A stretch of DNA of 64,000 bases from Serpentinimonas raichei (GCF_000828895.1 NZ_AP014568.1:657699-721698); one strand, 5' to 3'; shown: positions 27,066 through 36,492, numbered from the stretch's first letter. Numbers and translations: made by a program. The notes: generated from the letters alone by a model not told the origin.

Positions 27066-28837
27066 AGCCGATGCAGCCCGATTCCGATCAGCCCACCCGC
27101 GAAGCCAGCACGGGGCCGCCGCTGCTGCAAGTGCGCGGCCTGCGCGTGGCGTTTGGCGGGCAGGAAGTGGTGCATGGGATCGATTTCGAGCTCGCCGCTG
27201 GTGAGCGGCTGGCGCTGGTGGGCGAATCGGGCTCGGGCAAAACGGTGTCGGCGCTGAGCCTGCTGCGCCTTATGCCCGAGGCCGAGGTGCATGGGTGCGC
27301 GCTGCTGCAAGGGCGCGACCTGTTGCAGTTGAGCGAGCGCGAGCTGCGCGGGGTGCGCGGCGACGAGGTGGCCTGCATCTTCCAGGAGCCCATGACGGCG
27401 CTCAATCCGCTCTACACCGTGGGCAACCAGATCGGCGAAATCCTGCTCTACAAAAAAGGCTTGAGCCCGCGCCAGGCCGATGCGCGGGTGGTGGAGCTGC
27501 TGGCCGCCACCGGCATGCCCGAACCGGCGCGGCGTGCCCGCGCCTACCCGCACCAGCTCAGCGGCGGCCAGCGCCAGCGCGCCATGATCGCCATGGCGCT
27601 GGCCAGCGAGCCCCGCTTGCTGATCGCCGACGAGCCCACCACCGCCCTCGACGCCAGCCTGCGCACCCAGATGCTGGAGCTGTTGGGCACGCTGCAGCAG
27701 CGCCTCGGGATGGCGCTGCTGCTGATCACGCACGACCTGCACCTGGTGCAGCGCTTTGCCGACCGGGTGCTGGTGATGGAGCGTGGCCACCTGGTGGAGC
27801 AAGGCCCGGTGCAGCGCGTGTTCGAGCAGGCGCAGCACCCCTACACGCGCCGCTTGCTGGGCAGCCGCCCCCGGCGCGGGTTCGGGCCGCAGCCACCGGT
27901 TGCAGCAGAACCCGTGCTGCGCGCGCGCCAACTGGTGGTGGCCTACGAGGTGCCGCGTCCCGGTTTGGCGGGCTGGTTTCGCAGCGGCCGCTTCGAGGCC
28001 GTGCGCGGCATCGATTTCGAGCTGCCGCCCGGGCGCACGCTGGGTGTGGTGGGCGAGTCGGGTTCGGGCAAATCCACGCTGGCACTGGCCGCACTCGGGC
28101 TGCTGCGGCACCAGGGCGAGTTGCAGATCATGGGCCAGGCTTGGGGCGACCCCGGCGTGGGCCAGGGGCGCGCCAACACGCCGCGACTGCGCCGCCTGCG
28201 CCAGCAGGTGCAGGTGGTGTTCCAAGACCCCTATTCCAGCCTGTCGCCGCGCCTGAACATCGAGCAGATCGTGGGCGAGGGTTTGCTCATCCATGAGCCG
28301 CTGTTGAGCGTGGAGCAGCGCCGCACGCGCGTGCTGCAGGCGCTGCACGAAGTTGGGCTGCTGCCCGAGGCGCCGACAGTGGACGCGCAAGGCGCACCAA
28401 ACGCCCAAGGGCAGCACAACCAGGCGCTGCTGCGCTGGTTGCAGCGCTACCCGCACGAGTTTTCGGGCGGCCAGCGCCAGCGCATCGCCATCGCGCGCGC
28501 CCTGATCCTGCAGCCGCGCCTGCTGGTGCTCGACGAGCCCACTTCGGCGCTCGACGTCACGGTGCAGCAGCAGGTGCTGGAGCTGCTGCTGCGGCTGCAG
28601 CGCCAGCATGGCCTGAGCTACCTGCTCATCACGCACGACCTGGACGTGATCTGGGCCTTGGCGCACCACGTCATGGTGTTGCAGGGCGGGGCGGTGGTCG
28701 AGCAAGGCAGCGCCGAGCAGGTGTTACAGTCACCCCAGCACTCCTACACGCAAAGCCTGCTGCAAGCCTGTGCGCCGCTGTCGCAGAGCGCCCCAGCGAG
28801 CCAGACCAGTCAGACCGACCAGAGCCACGAAGGCTAG
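27062..28837 (+). CDS. yejF: Peptide ABC transporter, double ATP-binding protein YejF
   Basis: This is a fused ATPase with two ABC domains. The GTG at 27062 overlaps the yejE stop and has AAAGG at good spacing; an ATG at 27071 is an alternative. The 591-residue product has Walker A GESGSGKT (first half, near residue 56) and GESGSGKS (second half, near residue 333), two signature motifs (LSGGQRQR and FSGGQRQR) and Walker B LLIADEPT and LLVLDEPTSALD. Tail segments HPYTRRLL and HSYTQSLL are typical of oligopeptide transporter ATPases. It energises the YejABE importer. Confidence 0.93.
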   Translation: MKPMQPDSDQPTREASTGPPLLQVRGLRVAFGGQEVVHGIDFELAAGERLALVGESGSGKTVSALSLLRLMPEAEVHGCALLQGRDLLQLSERELRGVRGDEVACIFQEPMTALNPLYTVGNQIGEILLYKKGLSPRQADARVVELLAATGMPEPARRARAYPHQLSGGQRQRAMIAMALASEPRLLIADEPTTALDASLRTQMLELLGTLQQRLGMALLLITHDLHLVQRFADRVLVMERGHLVEQGPVQRVFEQAQHPYTRRLLGSRPRRGFGPQPPVAAEPVLRARQLVVAYEVPRPGLAGWFRSGRFEAVRGIDFELPPGRTLGVVGESGSGKSTLALAALGLLRHQGELQIMGQAWGDPGVGQGRANTPRLRRLRQQVQVVFQDPYSSLSPRLNIEQIVGEGLLIHEPLLSVEQRRTRVLQALHEVGLLPEAPTVDAQGAPNAQGQHNQALLRWLQRYPHEFSGGQRQRIAIARALILQPRLLVLDEPTSALDVTVQQQVLELLLRLQRQHGLSYLLITHDLDVIWALAHHVMVLQGGAVVEQGSAEQVLQSPQHSYTQSLLQACAPLSQSAPASQTSQTDQSHEG

Positions 28838-29644
28838 ATGCTTGTTGCCATGAACGAACCGCCCACACCGCATCCGACCGCGCACCCCATCAGCGTCACC
28901 GCCCCCTTGCGCTGGCTGGCGCTAGGCTGGCAGGATTTGCGCACCAACCCGGTGCCGGGCTTGCTGCACGGCTTGGCTGCGGCCCTGTTTGGAGCCGGCT
29001 TGCTGTGGTTTGCCGATGGCCATTTCTGGTGGTTGGCGGGGGCGTTTTCGGGCTTGGTGCTGGTAGCACCCGTGGTGTTGGTCGGCCTCTTGCTGGTCAG
29101 CCGCCACGCCCAGTTGGGCCAGCGGGCTCAAATGGGAGCCGTATTCAAGCTGTGGCGCGAGGCCGACCCGCGCCTGGTTCTGTTTGGGGTTTTGCTCGCC
29201 TTGGCCGGCACGGCTTGGGTGTTGCTTTCGGCGGGCTTGCTTGCCTTCTGGGCGCCACAGCCCATCGGCACCTTGGACGACTTCGTGGCGCACGTGCTGC
29301 TGGCCCCCAACGACGGATTGTTTGTTGGCTGGGTCATGCTGGGGGCGTTGCTGGCGGCCCCGGTGTTTGCGTCCAGCGTGGTGACGCTGCCGCTGCTGCT
29401 CGACACCGAGCAGCCCTTGCCGGTGGCGGTGGGGCACAGTTGGCGCGTGGTGGCGCAGTACCCGGTGGTCATGGTGCTCTGGGCGCTCTTGATCGCCCTC
29501 TTGGTCGGGGTGGGCTTGCTCACTGGCATGTTGGGCCTGATCGTGGCGTTGCCGTGGCTGGGGCATGCCAGCTGGCACGCCTATGTGGATTTGAAGCGGG
29601 CGGGCACTTTTGGCCTGCCGGGCTCATGGGGTGGAGTGCAATAA
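28838..29644 (+). CDS. DUF2189-type polytopic membrane protein
   Basis: This 268-residue integral membrane protein has about six hydrophobic helices, for example GLLHGLAAALFGAGLLWFAD and AGAFSGLVLVAPVVLVGLLL. The N-terminal motif LRWLALGWQDLRTNPVPGLLHG matches the DUF2189 family, which is common in Rhizobiales and Burkholderiales and has no established function. The ATG at 28838 lies immediately after the yejF stop with AAGG nearby; another ATG at 28850 is possible. It may be transcribed with yejF and with the following DUF2788 gene. Confidence 0.72.
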   Translation: MLVAMNEPPTPHPTAHPISVTAPLRWLALGWQDLRTNPVPGLLHGLAAALFGAGLLWFADGHFWWLAGAFSGLVLVAPVVLVGLLLVSRHAQLGQRAQMGAVFKLWREADPRLVLFGVLLALAGTAWVLLSAGLLAFWAPQPIGTLDDFVAHVLLAPNDGLFVGWVMLGALLAAPVFASSVVTLPLLLDTEQPLPVAVGHSWRVVAQYPVVMVLWALLIALLVGVGLLTGMLGLIVALPWLGHASWHAYVDLKRAGTFGLPGSWGGVQ

Positions 29645-29645
29645 C

Positions 29646-29864
29646 ATGCCAGGTACCGTATTGGGCTTTACCGAAGCGCAGATCGCCTCTTTCGGTCTTA
29701 CCGTTGGCCTTGGCGGCTTCATCCTCTTCATGCTGTTCATCGTGCTCAACCTGGCGCGCGAATCGAAGGCGGGGAAATTTGGCACTTTCGTGCTGCTGCT
29801 GGTGCTCTCCTTTGGCATGCTGGGCTTTTTGGCCAAGAGCGTGATCAAATGGTTCGTTGAATAG
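29646..29864 (+). CDS. DUF2788 small membrane protein
   Basis: This 72-residue protein begins at an ATG right after the preceding stop. It has two transmembrane helices (FGLTVGLGGFILFMLFIVLN and FGTFVLLLVLSFGMLGFLAK) joined by a basic loop (LARESKAGK). Size and layout match DUF2788, a small conserved betaproteobacterial/gammaproteobacterial protein of unknown role. The GspE-like gene follows 22 bp downstream. Confidence 0.78.
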   Translation: MPGTVLGFTEAQIASFGLTVGLGGFILFMLFIVLNLARESKAGKFGTFVLLLVLSFGMLGFLAKSVIKWFVE

Positions 29865-29886
29865 CACTTGACCACCTTTCATCCGC

Positions 29887-32334
29887 ATGAGCCGCAACCA
29901 ATTCGAATTGCCCGACCTGCTTCAAGACGAAGTGCTTGAAGTCGGACAAACGGGCCTGATCTGCAGCGCCGACGGTTGGGGCGAGCAATCGGTTGAAGGC
30001 CAATTGATCGATTTCGATCCGGCTGCCCGTGTCGTCAAAATCCGCCCCGCCGGACAGTTGCGCAGCCTGAGTCTGAAGTTCAACCAGATCAAGCGCCTGA
30101 AAATCGACGCCCACCCCGATCGCGCGGCTGCGCAGGGCCATACCGACGCGCACAGCCTCGAACTCTCGCCCAGCACCCATTCCTTTTTGGTGTCGTTGCG
30201 CGACGGGGCGCTGTATTCCGGGATTTGCCAGGGTTTTCGCAAAACCGAGCAAGGCTTGTGGATTTTCCCCAAGCCGGTGTTGGAGGGCGACCCGCAGCGT
30301 GTTTTTGTGCCAAAAAACGGCATTTTGCGCTTTGAGCTGCGTTCGGGGGATGTGAGCCAGATTGCCGACACCGACTTTGCCCAGACGCTGTTGCACGAAT
30401 GGGTGCACACGCAGCCCCTTGCACCCGCTCCAGCCGATCCGGTCAGCGTGGTGGAAAACCTGGCCGATTTGCAGCGCGCCCTGCAAAGGCAAGCCAACCT
30501 GAAGCCCGTCCCCATAGGCGAAGCCCTGGTGGGTTTGGGGAAACTCACGCAAGAGCAACTCACGCAGGTGCTGGGATGGCAACAAGCCGACCAAAGCCGG
30601 CAGCCACTGGGGCAGTTGCTGCTAGACAAAGGACTGGTGTCTGCGGCCGATTTGCAGACCGCCTTTGCCCGAAAAATGGGCTACCCCTTTGTCAGCTTGA
30701 ACAAGTTCCCGATCGATGCGCAGGCTTTGCGCCGCGTCCCCTTTGCCTTGGCGCAGCGCTTGCAGGTGCTGCCGCTGGTCGAGCAGGGTTCTGCGTTGGT
30801 GGTGGCAATGGCCGATCCGCTGCAGTTTCGGGTCATCGACGACCTCGAGTTCACCACCCAGCGCAAAATTCTGCCGGTGGTGAGCGTGAGCGCCGAAATA
30901 GGCGAACGCATCCAGCAAGCCTACCGCGAGGTGGGCCTGAGCGATTTGGCCCATGCCGCCGCGACGCCCCCTGCGCGCGGCCAGTCGCCTCGTCCAGGCC
31001 CGGTCCAGCAACCCCAAGACGCGGTGCAATTGGCGGTCGAGCTCGCCGGTGACGCCAAAGACGAACTCGATGAAAAACCCATCGAGCAGTCCGACAACAC
31101 TTTGGTGCGGCTGATCAATTCCATGATCGCCGAAGCGTATCAGCAAGGGGCTTCCGATATTCATATCGAACCCTACCCAGGGCGGCAAAAGCTGTTGATT
31201 CGCTTTCGCGTCGATGGCCAGATGCGCAACTACCTCGAGTTGCCTGCCAGCTACCGCAATGCCCTGGTGGCGCGCATCAAAATCATGTGCGATCTGGATA
31301 TTTCAGAGCGCCGCAAACCGCAAGACGGGAAAATCAATTTTTCCAAATTCGGCAATTTGCCAATCGAATTGCGGGTGGCCACCGTTCCCACCGCGGGCGG
31401 GCTCGAAGACGTGGTGTTGCGGCTGCTGTCTTCGTCCGAGCCGGTGTCGCTGGAGCAGTTGCAGCTCAATGCCCGCAATCTGGAACGCTTCGAGGCGCTG
31501 GTCGAGCGTCCCTATGGCTTGTTTCTGTGCGTAGGCCCGACCGGCTCCGGCAAAACCACCACCTTGCATTCGGCGCTGCGGCGCATCAACACCCCGAATC
31601 GCAAAATCTGGACCGCCGAAGACCCGGTCGAAATCACCCAGCGCGGCTTGCGCCAGATTCAGGTCAACCCCAAAATCGGCTGGACTTTCGCCGCCGCGCT
31701 GCGCACCCTGTTGCGCGCCGACCCGGATGTGATCATGGTGGGCGAAATCCGCGACCACGAAACGGCGGAAATCGCCATCGAGGCCTCGCTCACCGGGCAC
31801 TTGGTGTTTTCTACCCTGCACACCAATTCGGCCGCCGAAACCGTGGTGCGCCTGATCGATCTGGGGGTGGATCCCTTTTCGTTTGCCGATTCCCTGCAAG
31901 GGGTGTTGGCGCAGCGCCTGGTGCGCCGGGTGTGCAAACATTGTGCGGTCGAGCAGCCGCTTGAGGCGGCCCAAGTCGACGAGCTGCTGCGCGATTACCA
32001 GGCCCTGTTGCCGGCGGCGCACCCGTTGCGCCAAGGCCAGTCCTTGCTGGACGAATGGATGCAGCGCTATGCCAAGGATGGGCGTTTGTGGATTTCCCAC
32101 GCCGCGGGTTGCGAGCAGTGCGCCCATACCGGCTATGCCGGCCGTTTGGCGTTGCACGAGTTGTTGTGCAGCAGCCCCGAGATGCGCCGCCTCGTTCAAA
32201 CCCGCGCGCGCTCAGCCGAGATGCAACACCTGGCCATCGATGAGGGCATGCGCACCCTGCGCCAAGACGGCCTTGAAAAACTGCTGCAAGGCCTGACCAG
32301 CCTGGCCGAGGTGCGCTCCAACACCATGGGCTGA
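29887..32334 (+). CDS. GspE/PilB-family secretion or pilus ATPase
   Basis: This is an 815-residue ATPase of the type II secretion/type IV pilus extension family. An unusual N-terminal part of about 200 residues (DEVLEVGQTGLICSADGWGE, then KFNQIKRLKIDAH) precedes an MshEN domain (about residues 210-350, LGQLLLDKGLVSAADLQTAF). The RecA-like core follows, with Walker A GPTGSGKTTT near residue 550, Walker B DPDVIMVGEIRD near residue 612 and a C4 zinc motif (CKHC near 684, CEQC near 743). No gsp or pil partners are adjacent, so which machine it serves is open. Catalytic motifs look intact. Confidence 0.82.
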   Translation: MSRNQFELPDLLQDEVLEVGQTGLICSADGWGEQSVEGQLIDFDPAARVVKIRPAGQLRSLSLKFNQIKRLKIDAHPDRAAAQGHTDAHSLELSPSTHSFLVSLRDGALYSGICQGFRKTEQGLWIFPKPVLEGDPQRVFVPKNGILRFELRSGDVSQIADTDFAQTLLHEWVHTQPLAPAPADPVSVVENLADLQRALQRQANLKPVPIGEALVGLGKLTQEQLTQVLGWQQADQSRQPLGQLLLDKGLVSAADLQTAFARKMGYPFVSLNKFPIDAQALRRVPFALAQRLQVLPLVEQGSALVVAMADPLQFRVIDDLEFTTQRKILPVVSVSAEIGERIQQAYREVGLSDLAHAAATPPARGQSPRPGPVQQPQDAVQLAVELAGDAKDELDEKPIEQSDNTLVRLINSMIAEAYQQGASDIHIEPYPGRQKLLIRFRVDGQMRNYLELPASYRNALVARIKIMCDLDISERRKPQDGKINFSKFGNLPIELRVATVPTAGGLEDVVLRLLSSSEPVSLEQLQLNARNLERFEALVERPYGLFLCVGPTGSGKTTTLHSALRRINTPNRKIWTAEDPVEITQRGLRQIQVNPKIGWTFAAALRTLLRADPDVIMVGEIRDHETAEIAIEASLTGHLVFSTLHTNSAAETVVRLIDLGVDPFSFADSLQGVLAQRLVRRVCKHCAVEQPLEAAQVDELLRDYQALLPAAHPLRQGQSLLDEWMQRYAKDGRLWISHAAGCEQCAHTGYAGRLALHELLCSSPEMRRLVQTRARSAEMQHLAIDEGMRTLRQDGLEKLLQGLTSLAEVRSNTMG

Positions 32335-32386
32335 GGGCCTGCGGGTTTCCGGTATCAGGCCGCAGCGGGCTTGGGGCGGTTGTGTT

Positions 32387-33649
32387 TTAGCAGCCGCGTG
32401 TCACTGGCGGCTCGAGTTCGGTGGTGGCCTGCACTTGGTGGCGCGCCAGCTCCAGCTTGGCGATGGCCATCCGGTGCACCTCGTCGGGGCCGTCGGCTAG
32501 GCGCAGGGTGCGCTGGTTGGCGTAGCTTTGCGCCAGCACAAAATCTTGCGACACCCCGGCGCCGCCGTGCGCCTGAATGGCCCAATCGAGCACTTGGCAG
32601 GCCACGTTGGGGGCCACGACCTTGATCATGGCGATTTCGGCCTTGGCGACTTTGTTGCCCACGGTGTCCATCATGTAGGCGGCTTTGAGGGTCAGCAGCC
32701 GCGCTTGCTCGATCAGGCAGCGCGACTCGGCGATGCGCTCGTGCCAGACGCTTTGCGCCGCCAGCGGCTTGCCAAAGGCCACGCGCCGCGTCAGGCGCTG
32801 GCACATCAGCTCCAGCGCGCGCTCGGCGGCGCCGATGGAGCGCATGCAGTGGTGGATGCGCCCCGGCCCGAGGCGGCCTTGGGCGATCTCGAAACCGCGC
32901 CCGGCCCCGAGCAAAATGTGGCTGGCGGGCACGCGCACGTTTTCTAGCCGCAGCTCCATGTGGCCGTGCGGGGCGTCGTCGTAGCCAAACACGGTGAGCG
33001 CGCGCTCGATGTGTACCCCCGGCGCGTCGGCCGGCACCACGACCATGGACTGTTGCGCGTGCCGGGGCGCTTGCGGGTCGGTTTTGCCCATCAGGATGAA
33101 AACGGCGCAGCGCGGGTCGCCGGCGCCGGAGGACCACCACTTGCGCCCGTTGATGCGCAGCTCGTCGCCCTCGCGCTCGATGCGGCACTGGATGTTGGTG
33201 GCGTCGGACGAGGCCACTTCGGGCTCGGTCATCAAAAAGGCTGAGCGGATCTCGCCGCGCAGCAAGGGGGCGAGCCAGCGGTCTTTGAGCGCCTCGCTGG
33301 CGTAGCGCTCCAGCGTCTCCATGTTGCCAGTGTCGGGCGCGGAGCAGTTGAACACCTCGGGCGCAAAGCTCACGCGGCCCATGATTTCGCACAGCGGCGC
33401 GTACTCGAGGTTGCTCAGGCCCTCGGGGGCGCGCGGCGAGTTGGGTAAAAACAGGTTCCACAGCCCGGCGGCGCGGGCCAGCGGCTTGAGCCGTTCGACC
33501 AGCTCGGTGGGGCGCCACGGGTTGCCACGGGCGCGGTTGGCGGCCACTTCGTCCATGAAGCGCGCTTCGTTGGGGTAGATGTGCGCGTCCATGAAGGCTT
33601 GCAGGCGCGCTTGCAAGTCTTGAACCTTGGGGCTGTAATCGAAGTGCAT
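32387..33649 (-). CDS. Acyl-CoA dehydrogenase family protein (ACAD10/11-like)
   Basis: This FAD-dependent acyl-CoA dehydrogenase has 420 residues. It starts [20 protein letters not shown] and carries [15 protein letters not shown] and [20 protein letters not shown] in the middle domain, and [25 protein letters not shown] C-terminal sequence. This subgroup is the bacterial counterpart of the ACAD10/ACAD11 dehydrogenase domain. The gene is the last of a leftward cluster, 72 bp after the phosphotransferase gene. In the eukaryotic proteins, phosphotransferase and dehydrogenase are fused and process 4-hydroxyacyl-CoAs; a similar pairing here is inference. Confidence 0.87.
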   Translation of the reverse strand: MHFDYSPKVQDLQARLQAFMDAHIYPNEARFMDEVAANRARGNPWRPTELVERLKPLARAAGLWNLFLPNSPRAPEGLSNLEYAPLCEIMGRVSFAPEVFNCSAPDTGNMETLERYASEALKDRWLAPLLRGEIRSAFLMTEPEVASSDATNIQCRIEREGDELRINGRKWWSSGAGDPRCAVFILMGKTDPQAPRHAQQSMVVVPADAPGVHIERALTVFGYDDAPHGHMELRLENVRVPASHILLGAGRGFEIAQGRLGPGRIHHCMRSIGAAERALELMCQRLTRRVAFGKPLAAQSVWHERIAESRCLIEQARLLTLKAAYMMDTVGNKVAKAEIAMIKVVAPNVACQVLDWAIQAHGGAGVSQDFVLAQSYANQRTLRLADGPDEVHRMAIAKLELARHQVQATTELEPPVTRGC

Positions 33650-33721
33650 AAAGGCTCCGCTGGGTGGGCTAAGGTGGGGCGTGGGTGGGGGCCATGGGCG
33701 CTGGGCAGGGTCTGGATCGGG

Positions 33722-34804
33722 CTAGGCGCGCTGGGCATAAGACCAAGCCAGTTCGGCCAAGGGGCGCGCTCCGGCACCCGACTGGCGCGCTTGGGCGCTG
33801 GAAGCGGTGCCGGCCTCGACCCGCTTGGCGATGCCTTGCAAAATCGCCGCCAGCCTAAACAGGTTGTAGGCGAGGAAGAAATTCCAGTCCTGCTGCAGCG
33901 CCTCGGGGTCGAAAAAACCGGTGTGGGCGCAATAGCGCTCGATGTATTCGCGCTCGCTGGGAATCCCCAAAGCGGGCAGATCCAGCCCGGCAATGCCGCG
34001 AAACAGCCCCGGCTCGATGTGCCAGGCCATGCAGTGGTAGCTGAAATCGGCCAGCGGGTGCCCGAGGGTGGAAAGCTCCCAGTCCAGCACCGCCAGCACC
34101 TGCGCTTGCTCGGGGTGGAACACCAGGTTGTCGAGCCGAAAGTCGCCGTGCACCACGCACAGGCGGCTGTCGTCGCGCGCCAGCGCCGGGATGTGGGTGG
34201 GCAGCCAGTCGATCAGGCGCTCCATTGCGGCGATGGGTTGCGTCACCGAGGCCTGGTACTGCTTGCTCCAGCGCGCGATTTGGCGCTCGAAGTAGTTGCC
34301 GGGTTTGCCGTAGTCGGCCAGGCCCACGGCCTGCACATCGACCCGGTGCAGCGCCGCCAGCACCCGGTTCATTTCCAGGTAGTGGGCGCGCCGTTGCGCC
34401 GCATCCAAGCCCGGCAGCGACTGCTCCCACAGGATGCGCCCGGGCACGTATTGCATCAGGTAAAAGGCGCGCCCGATCACGGATTCGTCTTCGCACAGCG
34501 CCTCCATGCGCGGCACCGGCACCGCGGTGTCGGCCAGCGCGCGCATGACGCGAAATTCGCGCTCGATCGCGTGCGCCGAAGGCAGCAGCTTGGCCGCCGG
34601 CCCGGGTTTGCTGCGCAGCACCCAGTCGCGCTGCGCGGTGCGCAGGCGGTAAGTGGGGTTGGACTGGCCGCCGGGAAATTTCTCGATTTGCAAAGGGCCC
34701 TCAAAGCCCTCAAGGTGCGCGCTCAGCCACTGCTCCAGCGCGGCGGCTTCAAAGGGCAGGGCCGCAGGCCGTGGGGCTGGGGTGGGGCAGGAGGGTTCAG
34801 ACAT
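33722..34804 (-). CDS. Phosphotransferase family protein (APH fold), ACAD10/LvaA-like
   Basis: This 360-residue protein has the aminoglycoside-phosphotransferase/choline-kinase fold. It carries the nucleotide-binding region FPGGQSNPTYRL, a conserved Lys in WVLRSKPGPAAKLLPSAHAI, the catalytic loop VVHGDFRLDNLVFH and the metal-binding Asp in LAVLDWELSTLG. The last of these is typical of the ACAD10-type subfamily rather than antibiotic kinases. It lies directly upstream of an acyl-CoA dehydrogenase. In levulinate degradation a related kinase phosphorylates 4-hydroxyvaleryl-CoA; that substrate class is a reasonable guess, not shown. Confidence 0.82.
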   Translation of the reverse strand: MSEPSCPTPAPRPAALPFEAAALEQWLSAHLEGFEGPLQIEKFPGGQSNPTYRLRTAQRDWVLRSKPGPAAKLLPSAHAIEREFRVMRALADTAVPVPRMEALCEDESVIGRAFYLMQYVPGRILWEQSLPGLDAAQRRAHYLEMNRVLAALHRVDVQAVGLADYGKPGNYFERQIARWSKQYQASVTQPIAAMERLIDWLPTHIPALARDDSRLCVVHGDFRLDNLVFHPEQAQVLAVLDWELSTLGHPLADFSYHCMAWHIEPGLFRGIAGLDLPALGIPSEREYIERYCAHTGFFDPEALQQDWNFFLAYNLFRLAAILQGIAKRVEAGTASSAQARQSGAGARPLAELAWSYAQRA

Positions 34805-34828
34805 GGCCGCTGGGTGCAGAAAGGGTTT

Positions 34829-35548
34829 TTAGTTTTCGGCGGCTGCAATGCGCAGCAGGGCGCTGCGGTCGCACACCACCAGCCCGCCGGGCTCGATGCG
34901 GATGGCCAGCTCGCGCTCCATCGATTTGAGCTCTTGGTTGACGCGCTGGCGCGAGGCCCCCAGCATCTGCGCCAGCTCTTCTTGTGCCAGTTGCAGGCCG
35001 ATGCGGGTCTCGCTGGCGTTGGCCAGGCAAGGCACGCCGTAGCTGCGCGACAGATGCAGCAACTGCTTGGCCAGCCGCGCGCGCAAGGGCAGGGTGTTGA
35101 GGTCTTCCACCAGCCCGAACAGATTGCGGATGCGCCGCGCCTGCAAGCGAAGCAGCGCCTCGTAGAGTTCGACGTGCTGGGCCAGGATTTTCTGAAAATC
35201 TTTGCGCGCCACGCACAGCAGCGAAGTGGCCCCGTGCGCGTAGGCGTCGTGGGTGCGGCGCTCGCCGTCGAACATGGCAATCTCGCCAAACCAGACCCCG
35301 GGCTCGACGTAGGTGAGCGTGACCTGCTTGCCCGCCAGCGAGGTCGAGCTCACCCGCACCGCGCCCTTGGCCACCGCCGACCATTCGTTGGGCGGGTCGC
35401 CGCGGGCGGCGATCAGCTCGCCATCGAGGAAGCGTTTGACGTAAGCGCATCGAAGGATGTCGTGCCGCAAAGAGGGTGAAAGGGTGTTGAACCAGCGACC
35501 GCCGTTGATGGCCTCGCGTTCCTGCATTGTCAGTATCGGTTCGTCCAT
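34829..35548 (-). CDS. Crp/Fnr family transcriptional regulator
   Basis: This 239-residue regulator has an N-terminal cyclic-nucleotide-binding-like domain (about residues 30-140; FLDGELIAARGDPPNEWSAV, PGVWFGEIAMFDGERRTHDA) and a C-terminal winged helix (LQLAQEELAQMLGASRQRVN). No Fnr-type N-terminal cysteine cluster is visible, so oxygen sensing through an iron-sulfur cluster is unlikely. It lies inside the acyl-CoA gene cluster, 24 bp before the phosphotransferase gene, and may control it. The ligand is unknown. Confidence 0.85.
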   Translation of the reverse strand: MDEPILTMQEREAINGGRWFNTLSPSLRHDILRCAYVKRFLDGELIAARGDPPNEWSAVAKGAVRVSSTSLAGKQVTLTYVEPGVWFGEIAMFDGERRTHDAYAHGATSLLCVARKDFQKILAQHVELYEALLRLQARRIRNLFGLVEDLNTLPLRARLAKQLLHLSRSYGVPCLANASETRIGLQLAQEELAQMLGASRQRVNQELKSMERELAIRIEPGGLVVCDRSALLRIAAAEN

Positions 35549-35614
35549 GGGCTGTCTTGTGGGTGACTGGGGGCGGTCTAGGTGTCGCTGGGGCGACCTC
35601 GGCGACCTATGGCT

Positions 35615-36394
35615 TCAGCGGTAGTGCGGCGGGCGTTTTTCCAGAAAGGCCCGAATCCCTTCGCCGCCGTTGGTGTGATGCAGGTTTTGCACGAAGTGCT
35701 CGCGCTCTTGGCGCAGTTGCTGGTGCAGGCTGTGGGTGGGCGCCTCGTTGACCAGCTCTTTGATGCTGGCCAGCGCATTGGGGGCCAAGGCGTTGAGGCT
35801 GTCGCACCAGTGCAGCGCCTCGTGCAGCGCCTGCCCGGGCTCGCACAGGCGGTTGATCAGCCCCAGTTGCAGCAGGCGCTGCGGCTCGATGCGCTCACCG
35901 CGCATCAGCAATTCCAGCGCAACGGCACGCGGCAGCCGGCGCGCTAGGCTCCAACTGGCGCCGCCGTCGGGCGAGAGGCCCACGTTGATGTAGGACAGGG
36001 CAAACACGCTGTTGCGCGCCGCCAGCAGGAAATCGCAGGCCAGCGCGAGCGAAAACCCAGCCCCGGCGCATGCCCCCTCGACCGCCGCCACCACCGGCTT
36101 GGGGAAGCTGCGCAAGGCCTCGATCCAGATGTGCAGGCCCTCGATGCTGTCGGCCTGCACCTGCACGGCTTGTTCGCGGTTGTTAAGCAGGCGCTGCAGG
36201 TTGCCGCCGGCACAAAAATGCGCCCCTTCACCGGTGATGATGACCGAGCGCACTTCGGTGCTGCGCTCAGCGACGTTGAGCGCTTCGACCGCGGCGGCGT
36301 AGACCTCGGGTCCGAGTGCGTTGCGGCGCTCGGGGTCGCTGAGGGTCAACACCAAGGTGGCATCGTGGCTGTGGCTTTTTAAGCAGGCGGTCAT
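35615..36394 (-). CDS. Enoyl-CoA hydratase/isomerase family protein
   Basis: This crotonase-fold protein of 259 residues has the oxyanion-hole motif GEGAHFCAGGNLQRLL and AAVEGACAGAGFSLALACDF, typical of the superfamily. The position of the usual catalytic Glu in the second motif region reads YINVGLSPDGGASWSLARRL, with Asp where many hydratases have Glu, as is common among enoyl-CoA hydratase-related proteins. It is the first gene of the leftward cluster and is divergent from the FimV-like gene across 98 bp. A role in fatty or hydroxy acid breakdown is inferred from its neighbours. Confidence 0.85.
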   Translation of the reverse strand: MTACLKSHSHDATLVLTLSDPERRNALGPEVYAAAVEALNVAERSTEVRSVIITGEGAHFCAGGNLQRLLNNREQAVQVQADSIEGLHIWIEALRSFPKPVVAAVEGACAGAGFSLALACDFLLAARNSVFALSYINVGLSPDGGASWSLARRLPRAVALELLMRGERIEPQRLLQLGLINRLCEPGQALHEALHWCDSLNALAPNALASIKELVNEAPTHSLHQQLRQEREHFVQNLHHTNGGEGIRAFLEKRPPHYR

Positions 36395-36437
36395 GGGGGG
36401 CTCGCTTTGGCAATGAATTGGGGTGGGGGGTTTGGTG

Positions 36438-36461
36438 TGTCAAAATGTGGAGCAGTTGACA
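36438..36461. promoter_or_regulatory. Inverted repeat TGTCAA-N12-TTGACA in a divergent promoter region
   Basis: TGTCAA (36438-36443) and TTGACA (36456-36461) form a perfect 6-bp inverted repeat in the 98-bp gap between the hydratase gene and the FimV-like gene. TTGACA could be the -35 of the rightward promoter, although no good -10 follows at 17 bp. The repeat may be an operator. Confidence 0.35.
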
Positions 36462-36492
36462 ATACGAACACGATTAAGGCAAGGACTGGCAG

